Source: an uncultured Carboxylicivirga sp. (GTDB lineage Bacteria > Bacteroidota > Bacteroidia > Bacteroidales > Marinilabiliaceae). From it: a DNA stretch of 64,000 bases. The stretch is from the NCBI RefSeq assembly GCF_963668385.1, contig NZ_OY764327.1, forward strand, positions 2,480,001 through 2,544,000. Direction: 5' to 3'. The translations under genes were made by a program, and so were the position numbers. The notes under the pieces were generated by a model. The model saw only the letters and a program-made list of their open reading frames with translations. It ran no database searches and was not told the DNA's origin. How positions within the stretch are numbered: the stretch's first letter is position 1; each line of letters begins with the position of its first letter. Shown here piece by piece: positions 24,424-33,605 of the stretch.

Positions 24424-26331
24424 ATGATACAACGTTTTCTATTGGTAAGCATTACCGTTTTATTCGCCGTTCAGATCTCGAATGCTCAATTTCGGGATAA
24501 TAAAAAATACAAAGATGCAGTTTATTTAATGGATAATAAGGCCTTTGAGGAGGCTAAAGATCTGTTTGAAGAATTGTTGGCTGAAGATGATGGGGATGTG
24601 GAGGTTCTCTACAATCTTGGTTATTGCGAATTAAGTTTAGGGAACCACGAAAATTCGATAAAGCACTTCGAAAAGCTTTATTCACTATTGCCAGAAGAAG
24701 AAAAGTTCGGTGTTGTTTCCATTGATGCCCAGTCGTTTATTGGAATGAATTATCAACTTCTGTTACAGCCTGAAAAAGCGATTGGTATATACGAAAAAGT
24801 AATTGCTGAGGTCGATAGTTCAAGAGAAGATGTGTTAAGTAACTTGCGCCGTCAAATCGAACATTGCGAAAATGCCATTGAATTAATGGCACATCCCGTA
24901 AAACTAGATGTTACAAATTTAGGATCAGAAGTAAACTCAAAATACGATGATCATAGTCCTCTTATCTCGGCTGATGAATCATTATTGCTTTTTACATCAC
25001 GTCGTGCTTCAAGTTATAGCGAATTATTACCAGATGGACAATATGCGGAACGTATCTATTATTCAGATAAAGAGGATGGAAAATGGGATAAGGCAAAATC
25101 GCTAAAAGAGTTATTTCGTAAAGAAGGACATGAAGCTGGGGTTTGTTTGTCTGTTGATGGTACTGAGTTGTATATTTTCCGAAATGATATTGGTGGCTCT
25201 AATATTTATAAAAGTACTTACGATGGTGAAGATTGGTCAGAGCCAGTAAAATTACCTGAGCCAATTAATTCAAAGTTTGACGAAACACATGCTTCAATTT
25301 CGCCTGATAATAATACCATGTATTTTACTAGTAATCGCGAAGGTGGAGTTGGAGGGTTGGATATTTATAGGGTTCGACGTTTGCCAAATGGCGAATGGGC
25401 AAAACCTGAAAATATGTCGGTTTTAAATACTCCATATGATGAAGAAACTCCAATGATTCACCCCGATGGCCGAACTCTTTATTTTAGTTCAGAAGGACAT
25501 AATAGTATGGGTAAATTCGATATTTTTTATTCGCAATTGCAAGATGATGGAGAATGGAGTGCTCCGGTAAATATTGGTTATCCTATTAATACTCCTGATG
25601 ATGATTTCTTCTTTGTGCCAACAGCTACTCGAAATATAGCTTATTATGCTTCGTCAAAATACGAAGGGAGTTATGGAGGGTCTGATATTTATTTGGTTGA
25701 ATACGAAGAGCCTGAAATTAATAGATTAGCCGTATTTAAAGGGACTGTTGTTAGTGGTGATGCTCCTTTAGAAAATGTTCGAATCTACGTGAGTGATGCA
25801 GAAACAAAAGAAGAAGTAGGTGCTTATAAACCACATCCAGGAACAGGTAAATACGTTTTAATTCTGGAAGCAGATAAAAAGTACAAGGTTGTTTATGCTG
25901 GCGAAGGTTACGAAGAAGAAGAAATGTTAGTTGATGTTGAGCGTGAAATGGCTTATAAGAAAAGCGAGAAAACAATGATGCTCGATGATGTACAGATGAA
26001 GTATCTGGCTGAACAAAAAGTGGTGGAAGAAGATACAACACCCGTTTCAACAATGGATGTTTCAGATGGAATACCATATTACACTGTTCAGTTTGTATCG
26101 TTAAAAGAGCCTGATAAAACAAATGAGTTGTTTGTTAAAAATGGCTTGGATGTGAATCTTATCAAGGTGTATGAGTGTAAAGATGGATGGTTCCGTTATG
26201 CTTATGGTAGCTATAAGGGATACAAAGCTACATTAAAAGCAAAAGGTGCTATCTTTGGAGATAAGAAAATATGGGATGATGCGTTTATTCGCGACATTAA
26301 GCAATACGACAACTTAGTTAAAGATAAATAA
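24424..26331 (+). CDS. Exported TPR/PD40 propeller protein with C-terminal SPOR-like domain
   Basis: This 635-aa paralog of the preceding gene has the same order: signal peptide (to about 21, QISNAQ), TPR helices (about 25-155), PD40 blades (about 165-430, for example ASISPDNNTMYFTSNREGGVG) and a CRD-like sandwich (about 440-520). In addition the last 85 residues form a SPOR-like repeat (YYTVQFVSL, then GWFRYAYGSYKGYKATLKAK), which in other proteins binds septal or denuded peptidoglycan. It thus carries SPOR where PorE carries OmpA. Its stop overlaps the GNAT start (TAATG), indicating coupling. The pair arose by tandem duplication. Confidence 0.85.
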   Translation: MIQRFLLVSITVLFAVQISNAQFRDNKKYKDAVYLMDNKAFEEAKDLFEELLAEDDGDVEVLYNLGYCELSLGNHENSIKHFEKLYSLLPEEEKFGVVSIDAQSFIGMNYQLLLQPEKAIGIYEKVIAEVDSSREDVLSNLRRQIEHCENAIELMAHPVKLDVTNLGSEVNSKYDDHSPLISADESLLLFTSRRASSYSELLPDGQYAERIYYSDKEDGKWDKAKSLKELFRKEGHEAGVCLSVDGTELYIFRNDIGGSNIYKSTYDGEDWSEPVKLPEPINSKFDETHASISPDNNTMYFTSNREGGVGGLDIYRVRRLPNGEWAKPENMSVLNTPYDEETPMIHPDGRTLYFSSEGHNSMGKFDIFYSQLQDDGEWSAPVNIGYPINTPDDDFFFVPTATRNIAYYASSKYEGSYGGSDIYLVEYEEPEINRLAVFKGTVVSGDAPLENVRIYVSDAETKEEVGAYKPHPGTGKYVLILEADKKYKVVYAGEGYEEEEMLVDVEREMAYKKSEKTMMLDDVQMKYLAEQKVVEEDTTPVSTMDVSDGIPYYTVQFVSLKEPDKTNELFVKNGLDVNLIKVYECKDGWFRYAYGSYKGYKATLKAKGAIFGDKKIWDDAFIRDIKQYDNLVKDK

Positions 26332-26849
26332 TGGAAAAAGAAGAGCTGGTATTAAGAGCTCTGGAACCCACCGATGTAGATTTACTATACAAGTGGGAAA
26401 ATGATATGAAGATATGGGAGGTGAGCAATACGCTCACCCCTTTTTCTAGGCATCAACTTAAGCTTTACATAGAGCAAGCTCAGTTAGATGTTTATCAAAC
26501 AAAGCAGCTTCGGTTAATTATCGAACTGGAACCATCGCATAATGCTGTTGGAATGATTGATCTTTTCGATTTTGATGGTTTTCATCAACGTGGGGGTATT
26601 GGTATCATCATTCATGAAGATTATCGTAATAAAGGCTATGCTTTTGACGCGCTAGAAATGTTTATTGAATATTGCTTCGACACACTAGGTTTGAATCAAT
26701 TATATGCCAATATTTCAATCAATAACAAGGCAAGTATTCAGTTGTTCGAGAAAGCAGGTTTTGAACTAATCGGAAATAAAAAAGCTTGGGTTAGAACCAA
26801 AAACGGTTTTGTGGATGAGTTAATGTATCAGAAGTTAAGAGACAAGTAA
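26331..26849 (+). CDS. GNAT family N-acetyltransferase (RimJ/RimL/SpeG type)
   Basis: This 172-aa cytoplasmic acetyl-CoA-dependent transferase opens with LVLRALEPTDVDLLYKWEND, as in the Acetyltransf_3 group. The acetyl-CoA pyrophosphate loop lies in GIIIHEDYRNKGYAFDALEMFIEYCF, followed by LYANISINNKASIQLFEKAGFELIG. All the expected landmarks are present. It begins at the TAATG overlap with the SPOR-containing gene. The substrate is unknown (polyamine, ribosomal protein N-terminus or small amine). A strong shared terminator follows, separating it from convergent alaS. Confidence 0.92.
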   Translation: MEKEELVLRALEPTDVDLLYKWENDMKIWEVSNTLTPFSRHQLKLYIEQAQLDVYQTKQLRLIIELEPSHNAVGMIDLFDFDGFHQRGGIGIIIHEDYRNKGYAFDALEMFIEYCFDTLGLNQLYANISINNKASIQLFEKAGFELIGNKKAWVRTKNGFVDELMYQKLRDK

Positions 26850-26876
26850 ATTTAAAAATCATTATTATAAAAGAAA

Positions 26877-26898
26877 AAGCCCGGCATCAACCGGGCTT
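26877..26898. terminator. Bidirectional terminator between GNAT gene and alaS
   Basis: AAGCCCGG pairs perfectly with CCGGGCTT around CATCAA, flanked by TTCTTTATTT on the plus strand and by an A-run that reads as T-run on the minus strand. Confidence 0.85.
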
Positions 26899-26922
26899 CT
26901 TTATTTCGGATATCTTGTGAGA

Positions 26923-29562
26923 TTAAGCTTCCAATTTATCTTTAATTAAGGCAACCGCCTCTTCAATAGCGGTATCTAATCCATCTGCATTTTTACCTCC
27001 TGCGGTAGCAAAAAATGGCTGGCCACCACCGCCACCTTGCATACGTTTGGCAGCTTCGCGAACAATGGTTCCGGCATTTAAGTTATTTTCTTTAACCAAT
27101 TTTTCAGATATCAGAATCGCTAATTGAGGCTTACCATTTACTTCTCCACCTAAAACAACTACAATGTCGTCCTCGGTTTCGTTTTTAATCATATGGGCCA
27201 AATCTTTAATCTGATCTGCTATAATTGGTTTAACTCTGCTCGCTATTAAGCTAACGCCATTCACTTCTTTAGCTGTATCGATAATGTTGCGCTTTTCGAT
27301 GCTCATCACATTTTTCTTCATGCCCTGAACCTCTTTACTCATTACAAGATGCTCTTCTAACAAGTTTTCGATGTTCTTTTTAAGGTTGACAGGGTTTTTA
27401 AACATCTGTTGTAACTCCTTAAGTAAACCAAATTGTTGGTTGATGAACTCTTCGGATTTGGCTCCTGTTACAGCTTCAATACGTCGGATTCCGGCAGCAA
27501 TTGACGATTCGCTAATGATTTTGAAGAACCCTATTTCACCAGTAGCTTTTACGTGGGTTCCTCCACATAATTCAACCGATTCTCCAAATTTGATGGTACG
27601 CACTAAGTCGCCGTATTTTTCGCCAAATAAAGCCATAGCACCCATTTCTAGTGCTTTGGGATAAGGAATCTCTCTACTCTCTTCTAAGTTTATATTTTGT
27701 CTGATTTTGCTATTTACGATTGTTGCAACTTTTTCTAGTTCTTCCTCTGATACTTTTTGAAAATGTGCAAAGTCGAAACGTAAATATTCAGGATGGACTA
27801 AAGAACCTTTTTGTTCAACATGAGTTCCTAATACTTCTCTTAATGCAGCATGTAAAAGGTGTGTTGCAGTGTGGTTATTGGCGGTACTCTGACGATCTTT
27901 TTTATTAACGTGCGCTTTGAAAGTTCCATTTATATTCTCTGGAAGTTTCTTCGCAATGTGAACAATTAAGTTATTTTCTTTTTTAGTGTCGATAATGTTT
28001 ACTTTATCTTCACCTTGCTGGATATATCCCGAGTCACCAACCTGACCACCACTTTCGGCATAGAAAGGAGTAATATTGAATACCAATTGATAAAGCTCCT
28101 TGTTCTTTGCCTTTATTTTGCGATATCGTGTAATAAATAATTCAGTTTCAAGGTAGTCGTAACCAATAAATTCTTCGCGGTCGTCTTGCTGTAGAATTTG
28201 CCAGTCGTCCGTTTCGATTGAGGTTGCATTACGTGCACGTTCCTTTTGTTTGTCCATCTCAATCTGAAACTCTTCACGGTTAACAACCAGTCCGTTTTCT
28301 TTCAGAATTAGTTCTGTCAAATCCAATGGGAATCCAAAAGTATCGTATAATTCAAAAGCCACTTTGCCATGAACTACATTAAAATCCTTGTTTTTGGTAT
28401 CGGCAATAATTTTATCCAACATATGTATGCCGGTTGATAAAGTTCGTAAGAATGATTCTTCTTCTTCTTTAATCACCTTTTGAACCAATGTTTTTTGAGC
28501 CTCCAATTCCGGATAAGCATCACCCATTGTTTCAATTAAGGTATCAACCAGTTTGTAAATAAATGCTTCTTTGCTGTTAAGGAAGGTGTAGCTGTAGCGT
28601 ACTGCACGACGAAGAATGCGTCGAATTACATAACCTGCCTTATTATTTGAAGGTAATTGTCCATCAGTAATTGAAAAAGAGATGGTTCTAACGTGGTCAG
28701 CAACAACGCGCATGGCAATATCTACTTCCTCTTCCTTACCATATTCAAAACCCGATATTTCAGAAATTTTATTTAAAAGAGGTAAGAATACATCGGTGTC
28801 GTAATTAGATGTTTTTCCTTGGATAGCACGACATAAGCGTTCGAATCCCATTCCTGTATCCACGTGTTTGTTAGGTAGAGGGACTAATTCACCGTTTGCT
28901 TTTCGGTTGAATTGGATAAATACCAGATTCCATATTTCAATTACTTGTGGGTGATCTTTATTAACTAAAGATTTTCCATCCACTTTTGCTCGTTCATCAT
29001 CCGAGCGCATGTCTATATGTATTTCAGAGCAAGGGCCACAAGGTCCTGTATCACCCATTTCCCAGAAATTATCTTTTTTGTTTCCGTTGATAATACGGTC
29101 TTCACTAATCCATTCTTTCCAATTATCTGCAGCTTCGTTATCGCGCTCAACGTTATCTTCCTTGCTACCTTCAAAAACAGTAACGTATAATCTGTCTTTA
29201 TCAATTTTTAATACTTCGGTAAGGTACTCCCAAGCCCATTCAATGGCTTCTTTTTTGAAATAATCGCCAAACGACCAATTACCTAGCATTTCAAACATGG
29301 TGTGATGATAGGTGTCATGTCCAACTTCTTCTAAGTCGTTGTGCTTACCCGATACACGCAAACATTTTTGCGAGTTGGCCACGCGTGGACTTACCGGTGC
29401 ATTGTTACCAAGAAAAATGTCTTTGAATTGATTCATTCCTGCATTGGTAAACATTAATGTAGGATCGTTCTTAACTACCATTGGAGCAGAAGAAACAATT
29501 TTGTGTTCTTTTGAACTGAAAAAATCCCAAAAACTCTTCCTGATTTCTGATGCCGTCATCAT
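26923..29562 (-). CDS. alaS: Alanine--tRNA ligase
   Basis: This 879-aa class II synthetase charges tRNA-Ala. The N-terminal catalytic core is clear ([39 protein letters not shown]; the [10 protein letters not shown] region). The editing domain carries [16 protein letters not shown] (zinc ligands, about residue 563) and CGGTHV (about 668). The C-terminal DHHA1 segment ends with [15 protein letters not shown]. The length is normal. Two tandem ATGs (29562, 29559) are possible starts. A -7 box at 29702-29709 gives a leader of about 135 nt containing a short upstream ORF with a hairpin. Downstream it converges on the GNAT gene through a shared terminator. Confidence 0.98.
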   Translation of the reverse strand: MMTASEIRKSFWDFFSSKEHKIVSSAPMVVKNDPTLMFTNAGMNQFKDIFLGNNAPVSPRVANSQKCLRVSGKHNDLEEVGHDTYHHTMFEMLGNWSFGDYFKKEAIEWAWEYLTEVLKIDKDRLYVTVFEGSKEDNVERDNEAADNWKEWISEDRIINGNKKDNFWEMGDTGPCGPCSEIHIDMRSDDERAKVDGKSLVNKDHPQVIEIWNLVFIQFNRKANGELVPLPNKHVDTGMGFERLCRAIQGKTSNYDTDVFLPLLNKISEISGFEYGKEEEVDIAMRVVADHVRTISFSITDGQLPSNNKAGYVIRRILRRAVRYSYTFLNSKEAFIYKLVDTLIETMGDAYPELEAQKTLVQKVIKEEEESFLRTLSTGIHMLDKIIADTKNKDFNVVHGKVAFELYDTFGFPLDLTELILKENGLVVNREEFQIEMDKQKERARNATSIETDDWQILQQDDREEFIGYDYLETELFITRYRKIKAKNKELYQLVFNITPFYAESGGQVGDSGYIQQGEDKVNIIDTKKENNLIVHIAKKLPENINGTFKAHVNKKDRQSTANNHTATHLLHAALREVLGTHVEQKGSLVHPEYLRFDFAHFQKVSEEELEKVATIVNSKIRQNINLEESREIPYPKALEMGAMALFGEKYGDLVRTIKFGESVELCGGTHVKATGEIGFFKIISESSIAAGIRRIEAVTGAKSEEFINQQFGLLKELQQMFKNPVNLKKNIENLLEEHLVMSKEVQGMKKNVMSIEKRNIIDTAKEVNGVSLIASRVKPIIADQIKDLAHMIKNETEDDIVVVLGGEVNGKPQLAILISEKLVKENNLNAGTIVREAAKRMQGGGGGQPFFATAGGKNADGLDTAIEEAVALIKDKLEA

Positions 29563-29598
29563 GTTATGTTACTTTTATGTCTGTTATTTATTTGCTAA

Positions 29599-29640
29599 CT
29601 AAAAGAGCTTAGAATCTGCGACTCTAGCTTGTTGTATCAT
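29599..29640 (-). promoter_or_regulatory. Short upstream ORF with hairpin in the alaS leader
   Basis: The minus strand encodes MIQQARVADSKLF then TAG, between the alaS promoter box and its start. Its middle forms a hairpin (29607-29628; GCTAGAGTC with GATTCT-A-AGC, one bulge and one G-U) followed by TCTTTTAG. The two Ala codons (GCT, GCA) sit inside the stem. A control role is speculative. Confidence 0.3.
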
Positions 29641-29701
29641 TTCCAGAAAAGTAAATACTTAAATTTTAATGAGACTCTTCTGCAACGAAAAAAATTTCTT
29701 G

Positions 29702-29709
29702 CAAAGTTA
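29702..29709 (-). promoter_or_regulatory. -7 box of alaS
   Basis: On the minus strand this reads TAACTTTG, matching TAnnTTTG. Transcription would start near 29696. Confidence 0.45.
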
Positions 29710-29720
29710 GATTATTTACC

Positions 29721-29728
29721 TAATTTTG
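29721..29728 (+). promoter_or_regulatory. -7 box of the M23 peptidase gene
   Basis: TAATTTTG matches TAnnTTTG 48 bp before the ATG at 29777. It is back to back with the alaS box, 11 bp apart. Confidence 0.45.
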
Positions 29729-29776
29729 GACGTTTCGAGAATAATTTTTTAACTTTAAAATAAAACTGATCAAAGC

Positions 29777-30751
29777 ATGTCTAAGGTCAAATACAGATAC
29801 AATCCCGAAACGCTCAGTTATGATCGTATTAAAAAAGGATTTAATTACTATTTTACCCGTGGCTCAATCTATCTTACCTCCTTATTATTGTTAGGTTTCG
29901 TACTCTATTTTATATATCCTTATGTTTTTGAGAGTCCGGTAGAAAAGCGTCAAGCCAGGGAAATACAACAGTTATTGTCTCAGTATGATATAATGAATAA
30001 GAAGCTGGCTCAGGTGGAGACTGTATTAGAAGACATCGAACTTCGCGATGAAAATATTTACCGAACCATTTTTCAGGCAGACAGTATTCCAACCAGTATT
30101 CGTAAAGCAGGTTTTGGTGGTGTAAATCGATACGAACACCTCGAAAGTATGGATAATAAAGACTTGGTGATTGAAACTGCTAAGCGTTTGGATATCGTTA
30201 TGAAGCAATTGTATGTTCAATCAACTTCTTTTGATGAAGTGATTGAATTGGCAAAACGCAAGGATGAGATGATTCGGTGTGTGCCTGCTATTATGCCAAT
30301 TGCTAATAAAGATTTAAGACGTACAGCTTCCGGTTGGGGCTATCGAATTCATCCTGTATATAAAGTTAGAAAATTCCATTATGGTATGGATTTTAGTGCA
30401 CCTAAAGGAACTGAAATTTATGCGACTGGTGATGGTGTTATTTGCAAGATTACGAATGAAGCACGAGGATATGGAAAACGTGTAGAAATAGATCATGGTT
30501 TTGGTTATAAAACGCTTTATGGACACATGGATCAGTTCAATGTTAAAATGGGTCAGAAAGTTAAACGAGGAGATGTAATTGGTTTTGTTGGGAATACAGG
30601 AACCAGTACTGCACCGCACGTACATTACGAAGTAATTGAAAAAGGGCGAAAAGTGAATCCTCAACATTACTACTTTAAAGAAGAGTTAACAGCTGAGCAA
30701 TATGATAAGATGATTCAGATTTCGTCTAACTCAAATCAAACATTCGATTAA
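29777..30751 (+). CDS. M23 family metallopeptidase (peptidoglycan endopeptidase)
   Basis: This 324-aa membrane-anchored hydrolase has a cytoplasmic N-terminus, one membrane helix at about 31-50 (GSIYLTSLLLLGFVLYFIYP) and a coiled-coil stretch at about 55-85. A LytM/M23 domain lies at about 185-300, with zinc ligands in HYGMDFSAP (His about 201, Asp about 205) and HVHYEV (second His), plus KTLYGHMD. The catalytic set is complete, so it is predicted active on peptide cross-links. Its place beside alaS and a MerR gene is a common arrangement in Bacteroidales. A perfect terminator follows. Confidence 0.94.
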   Translation: MSKVKYRYNPETLSYDRIKKGFNYYFTRGSIYLTSLLLLGFVLYFIYPYVFESPVEKRQAREIQQLLSQYDIMNKKLAQVETVLEDIELRDENIYRTIFQADSIPTSIRKAGFGGVNRYEHLESMDNKDLVIETAKRLDIVMKQLYVQSTSFDEVIELAKRKDEMIRCVPAIMPIANKDLRRTASGWGYRIHPVYKVRKFHYGMDFSAPKGTEIYATGDGVICKITNEARGYGKRVEIDHGFGYKTLYGHMDQFNVKMGQKVKRGDVIGFVGNTGTSTAPHVHYEVIEKGRKVNPQHYYFKEELTAEQYDKMIQISSNSNQTFD

Positions 30752-30770
30752 TAATAAACTAGATAATAGA

Positions 30771-30797
30771 AAAGGCCGCTTATTGCGGCCTTTTTTT
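30771..30797. terminator. Terminator between M23 gene and capA-like gene
   Basis: AAAGGCCGC pairs with GCGGCCTTT around TTATT, followed by TTTT on the plus strand. The minus-strand CapA-like stop codon (30796-30798) lies in the T-tract. Confidence 0.9.
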
Positions 30798-31980
30798 ATT
30801 TCTTTTTTCTACGTTTTGATGTTCTATCATCAATTGCTTCAATTGGAACTTCTACATGTGATAATAGATTAGGTGCTTTAATGCTGGTGTTTTTTGTTTG
30901 AAAACCGAGGCTCTTAATTGGTTTATCGAACGGCATGTAGAAATCACCATCATCATCAATTATTAGCCGATGATTTAATTCTGGGAAATCAATTCTTGTT
31001 AGGTCTCTTACTTTAAATAATACCTGATTAGAAGGATCAGGGAAAGTACCGGAACCTTTGATCTGGCGAAACGAATGAATTTTACCTCTAACGAATGAGC
31101 CATCTGTATTAGTCCATACTTGAATAACAGGAGTTAAAGCATTTGCCCCTGTTAAATTAAAGCGGCTATAAGTACAAAAGTTGCCCAGGCTATAAGCAAT
31201 AAATCGGTTATTGTAAATTTCGATGGAGCGCGGAACATGTGGACCATGCCCGAAAACAATATCAGCTCCGGCATCAATCATTGCATGTGCAAACTCATAT
31301 ACATTGCCTCTGTTTTCGCCATAGAAAATTTCTGTTTGTCGGTTTACGTGTTGGTGATCTTTGCCTTCGGCTCCCCCGTGAAACGAAACCACCACATAAT
31401 CGCATTTGGCTTTAAGTTCCTTAACAATTCTTACTGCATTGGGGATATCACCAATTTGAACTGTTCCAGTGTTAGGGGCAAATCCACATAAACCTATTTT
31501 ATATCCTTCGTATTCTAAAATATCCGTAGGTTTGGTAACTAACCCAGCATACGGAATTTGAAGACTATCCAAAATAAAAGTTGTTTTTTGCAAGCCTGCC
31601 GGGCCAAAATCCCGAATGTGATTATTTGCCAGGTTTAGTAAATTAAAACCTACTTTTTTCAATGCCGGAGCAAATGATGTTGGAGTTTTAAAAGCATAGC
31701 ATTTAGTAGTGTCTTTGCATCGTTTAAATACAGCACCATCATCCAAGAAAGCTCCTTCGAGGTTACCAAATACAATGTCGGCACCTGCAAAAATAGGTTG
31801 AACTTCTTTTAATAAAGGCCATGGATCGTTGTTGGGCGGTAGGTATTGGGGCGAAGGAAAATGTGTGCCCAGCATCATATCACCTACACCAATAAACGAG
31901 AGTCCTTGTTTTTGGCTTTGTGCGTTTGATATGAATAGGTTGGTAATAAATATCAGGCTTAGAAGAAAGGTCGATTTCAT
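30796..31980 (-). CDS. CapA/PGA_cap family metallophosphoesterase-like protein
   Basis: This 394-aa exported protein belongs to the CapA family (poly-gamma-glutamate synthesis CapA-like, calcineurin-like fold). The signal peptide spans about 1-20 (ISNAQS). Family motifs are FIGVGDMMLGTHFP, ADIVFGNLEGAF, NLLNLANNHIRDFGPAGL, DYVVVSFHGGAE and DAGADIVFGHGPHVPRSIE. No capB or capC lies nearby, so true polyglutamate capsule synthesis is unlikely; most stand-alone members have no known substrate. The C-terminus is strongly basic (SKRRKKK). A -7 box lies at 31997-32004. Confidence 0.9.
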   Translation of the reverse strand: MKSTFLLSLIFITNLFISNAQSQKQGLSFIGVGDMMLGTHFPSPQYLPPNNDPWPLLKEVQPIFAGADIVFGNLEGAFLDDGAVFKRCKDTTKCYAFKTPTSFAPALKKVGFNLLNLANNHIRDFGPAGLQKTTFILDSLQIPYAGLVTKPTDILEYEGYKIGLCGFAPNTGTVQIGDIPNAVRIVKELKAKCDYVVVSFHGGAEGKDHQHVNRQTEIFYGENRGNVYEFAHAMIDAGADIVFGHGPHVPRSIEIYNNRFIAYSLGNFCTYSRFNLTGANALTPVIQVWTNTDGSFVRGKIHSFRQIKGSGTFPDPSNQVLFKVRDLTRIDFPELNHRLIIDDDGDFYMPFDKPIKSLGFQTKNTSIKAPNLLSHVEVPIEAIDDRTSKRRKKK

Positions 31981-31996
31981 ATTTAGATGTTTTGTT

Positions 31997-32004
31997 CAAA
32001 GATA
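31997..32004 (-). promoter_or_regulatory. -7 box of the capA-like gene
   Basis: On the minus strand this reads TATCTTTG, matching TAnnTTTG, 17 bp before the start at 31980. Confidence 0.5.
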
Positions 32005-32160
32005 ATAGATAAGCCTACAGTTTTTAAGGGAAGCGTGTGTTTTTTGGTTTGGCATTTAGTTAAAATACTGCTAATATTGTAATACTATCGCTTACTTAAT
32101 TAAAAAGTGCAGATAAACTTCATATTTGTCTGACTTAGGATAATTAACAAACAAAGACAA

Positions 32161-32502
32161 ATGCCTTATAAAGAAAAAAAGGTTGAGAAACTGTATTACT
32201 CAATCGGCGAAGTTGCTGATATGTTTGAGGTTAACACTTCGTTAATTCGTTTTTGGGAAAAAGAGTTTGATGTGATTAAACCGCATAAAAACAAAAAAGG
32301 TAATCGCATGTTTACTCCCAAGGATATTGAAAACTTCCACCTTATCTATCATCTTGTTAAAGAAAAAGGAATGACCTTGAAAGGGGCACAGAAAAAACTA
32401 AAAGAAAACAGAGATGATACGGTACATGATTTTGAAGTAGTATCAAAATTAAAAGAAATACGAGAGTTACTGATTGAGGTTAGAGATAATATTGATAGTT
32501 AA
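32161..32502 (+). CDS. MerR family transcriptional regulator
   Basis: This 113-aa DNA-binding protein has an N-terminal winged HTH: YSIGEVADMFEVNTSLIRFWEKEFDVIKPHKNKKGNR is the standard MerR recognition region with its arginine/aromatic contacts. It is followed by MFTPKDIENFHLIYHLVKEKGMTLKGAQKKLKEN. The C-terminal part is a short helix for dimerisation, and no effector-binding domain or metal-binding cysteines are visible. Its TAA stop overlaps the ATG of the Nif3-like gene (TAATG), so the two are translationally coupled and the zinc-ribbon gene follows. The target genes are not known. Confidence 0.92.
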   Translation: MPYKEKKVEKLYYSIGEVADMFEVNTSLIRFWEKEFDVIKPHKNKKGNRMFTPKDIENFHLIYHLVKEKGMTLKGAQKKLKENRDDTVHDFEVVSKLKEIRELLIEVRDNIDS

Positions 32503-33602
32503 TGAATAATACAATAAGCGATGTGGTTAATGTGATGGAGCAGTTTGCGCCATCGGCATTGAAAGAAGATTTCGATAATGTTGGTTTGTTATTAGGCGAA
32601 GCCCAAGCAGAGGTGAAAGGTGTTTTGATTACATTGGATATTACCGAAAAAATTATTGATGAAGCCATTGCAAAAGGTTGTAATATGGTAGTTTCGCATC
32701 ATCCTATCATGCTTTCAGGTGTTAAAAAACTAACCGGAGCAAATGACATGGAGCGTGTCATACTAAAAGCTATTAAAAATGATATAGCCATTTATTCTTC
32801 ACACACTAATGCCGATTCTGTAATGAATGGCGTTAGCGGGAAAATGTGCGAAAAGCTGGGTTTACGAAATTGTAAAATTCTGGATGCTAAAAAAGACGCC
32901 TTAGTAAAATTGGTTGTTTATGTTCCAAAAGAATATGCCGAGGTTGTTCGGAATGCCATATTTGAAGCAGGAGCAGGTGTAATTGGCGAGTATGATTCGT
33001 GCAGTTTTAATGTGGAAGGAAAAGGGACTTTTAAGGCAGGTGATCAAACTAATCCTTTTGTGGGAGAGAAAGGTGAATTACATTTTGAGGATGAAGTACG
33101 TATCGAAACCATTATGCCATCGTTTATTCAACGAAAGGTTGTAAATACGATGCTAGAGCAACATCCTTACGAAGAGGTTGCTTATGATATTTATCCTTTA
33201 AAAAATGATTGGAAAACCAAAGGTATTGGTATGGTTGGTGAGCTTGAAACAGAGGTTGATGAGCTGACTTTTCTTAAGCATGTAAAAGAAATATTTAAAG
33301 TTGGAAGCATCAGACATACCGATTTATTGAATAAAAAAGTAAAGAAAGTAGCTGTTTGTGGTGGGTCAGGAAGTTTTTTACTGCGTAAAGCAATGGCCGA
33401 AAAGGCAGATGTATTTATTACGGGAGACTTTAAATATCACCAGTTTTTTGATGCAGAACAAAGAATTGTAATTGCAGATATTGGACATTTTGAGAGTGAA
33501 CAATACACTAAAGAAGTTTTTTTTGAGTTACTTACAAAAAAATTCTCTAATTTTGCAATCCATTTATCAATTGAGAATACCAATCCAGTAAATTATTTAT
33601 AA
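32502..33602 (+). CDS. Nif3-like dinuclear metal centre protein
   Basis: This 366-aa protein of the NIF3/YbgI/YqfO family forms a hexameric toroid with two metal ions per subunit. The metal motifs are visible in NMVVSHHPIMLSGVKKL (His about 65-66), SSHTNADSVMNG and, near the C-terminus, DIGHFESEQYTKEVFFELL. The central insertion (about 135-240, KLVVYVPKEYAEVVRNAIFEAGAGVIGEYDSCSF) is the PII/CutA-like domain of the long YqfO subtype. The biochemical role of the family is still debated. It is coupled to MerR upstream and lies 3 bp before the zinc-ribbon gene, forming a three-gene operon that is recurrent in Bacteroidota. Confidence 0.93.
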   Translation: MNNTISDVVNVMEQFAPSALKEDFDNVGLLLGEAQAEVKGVLITLDITEKIIDEAIAKGCNMVVSHHPIMLSGVKKLTGANDMERVILKAIKNDIAIYSSHTNADSVMNGVSGKMCEKLGLRNCKILDAKKDALVKLVVYVPKEYAEVVRNAIFEAGAGVIGEYDSCSFNVEGKGTFKAGDQTNPFVGEKGELHFEDEVRIETIMPSFIQRKVVNTMLEQHPYEEVAYDIYPLKNDWKTKGIGMVGELETEVDELTFLKHVKEIFKVGSIRHTDLLNKKVKKVAVCGGSGSFLLRKAMAEKADVFITGDFKYHQFFDAEQRIVIADIGHFESEQYTKEVFFELLTKKFSNFAIHLSIENTNPVNYL

Positions 33603-33605
33603 AGA

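Noticed and set aside
25751..26122. 123-codon minus-strand ORF inside the SPOR/PD40 gene
   Set aside because: It is antisense to well-conserved CRD and SPOR coding sequence and shows no family pattern.
29563..29700. T-box riboswitch in the alaS leader
   Set aside because: No T-box consensus (TGGNACCGCG-like) sequence is present; T-boxes are essentially a Firmicutes feature.
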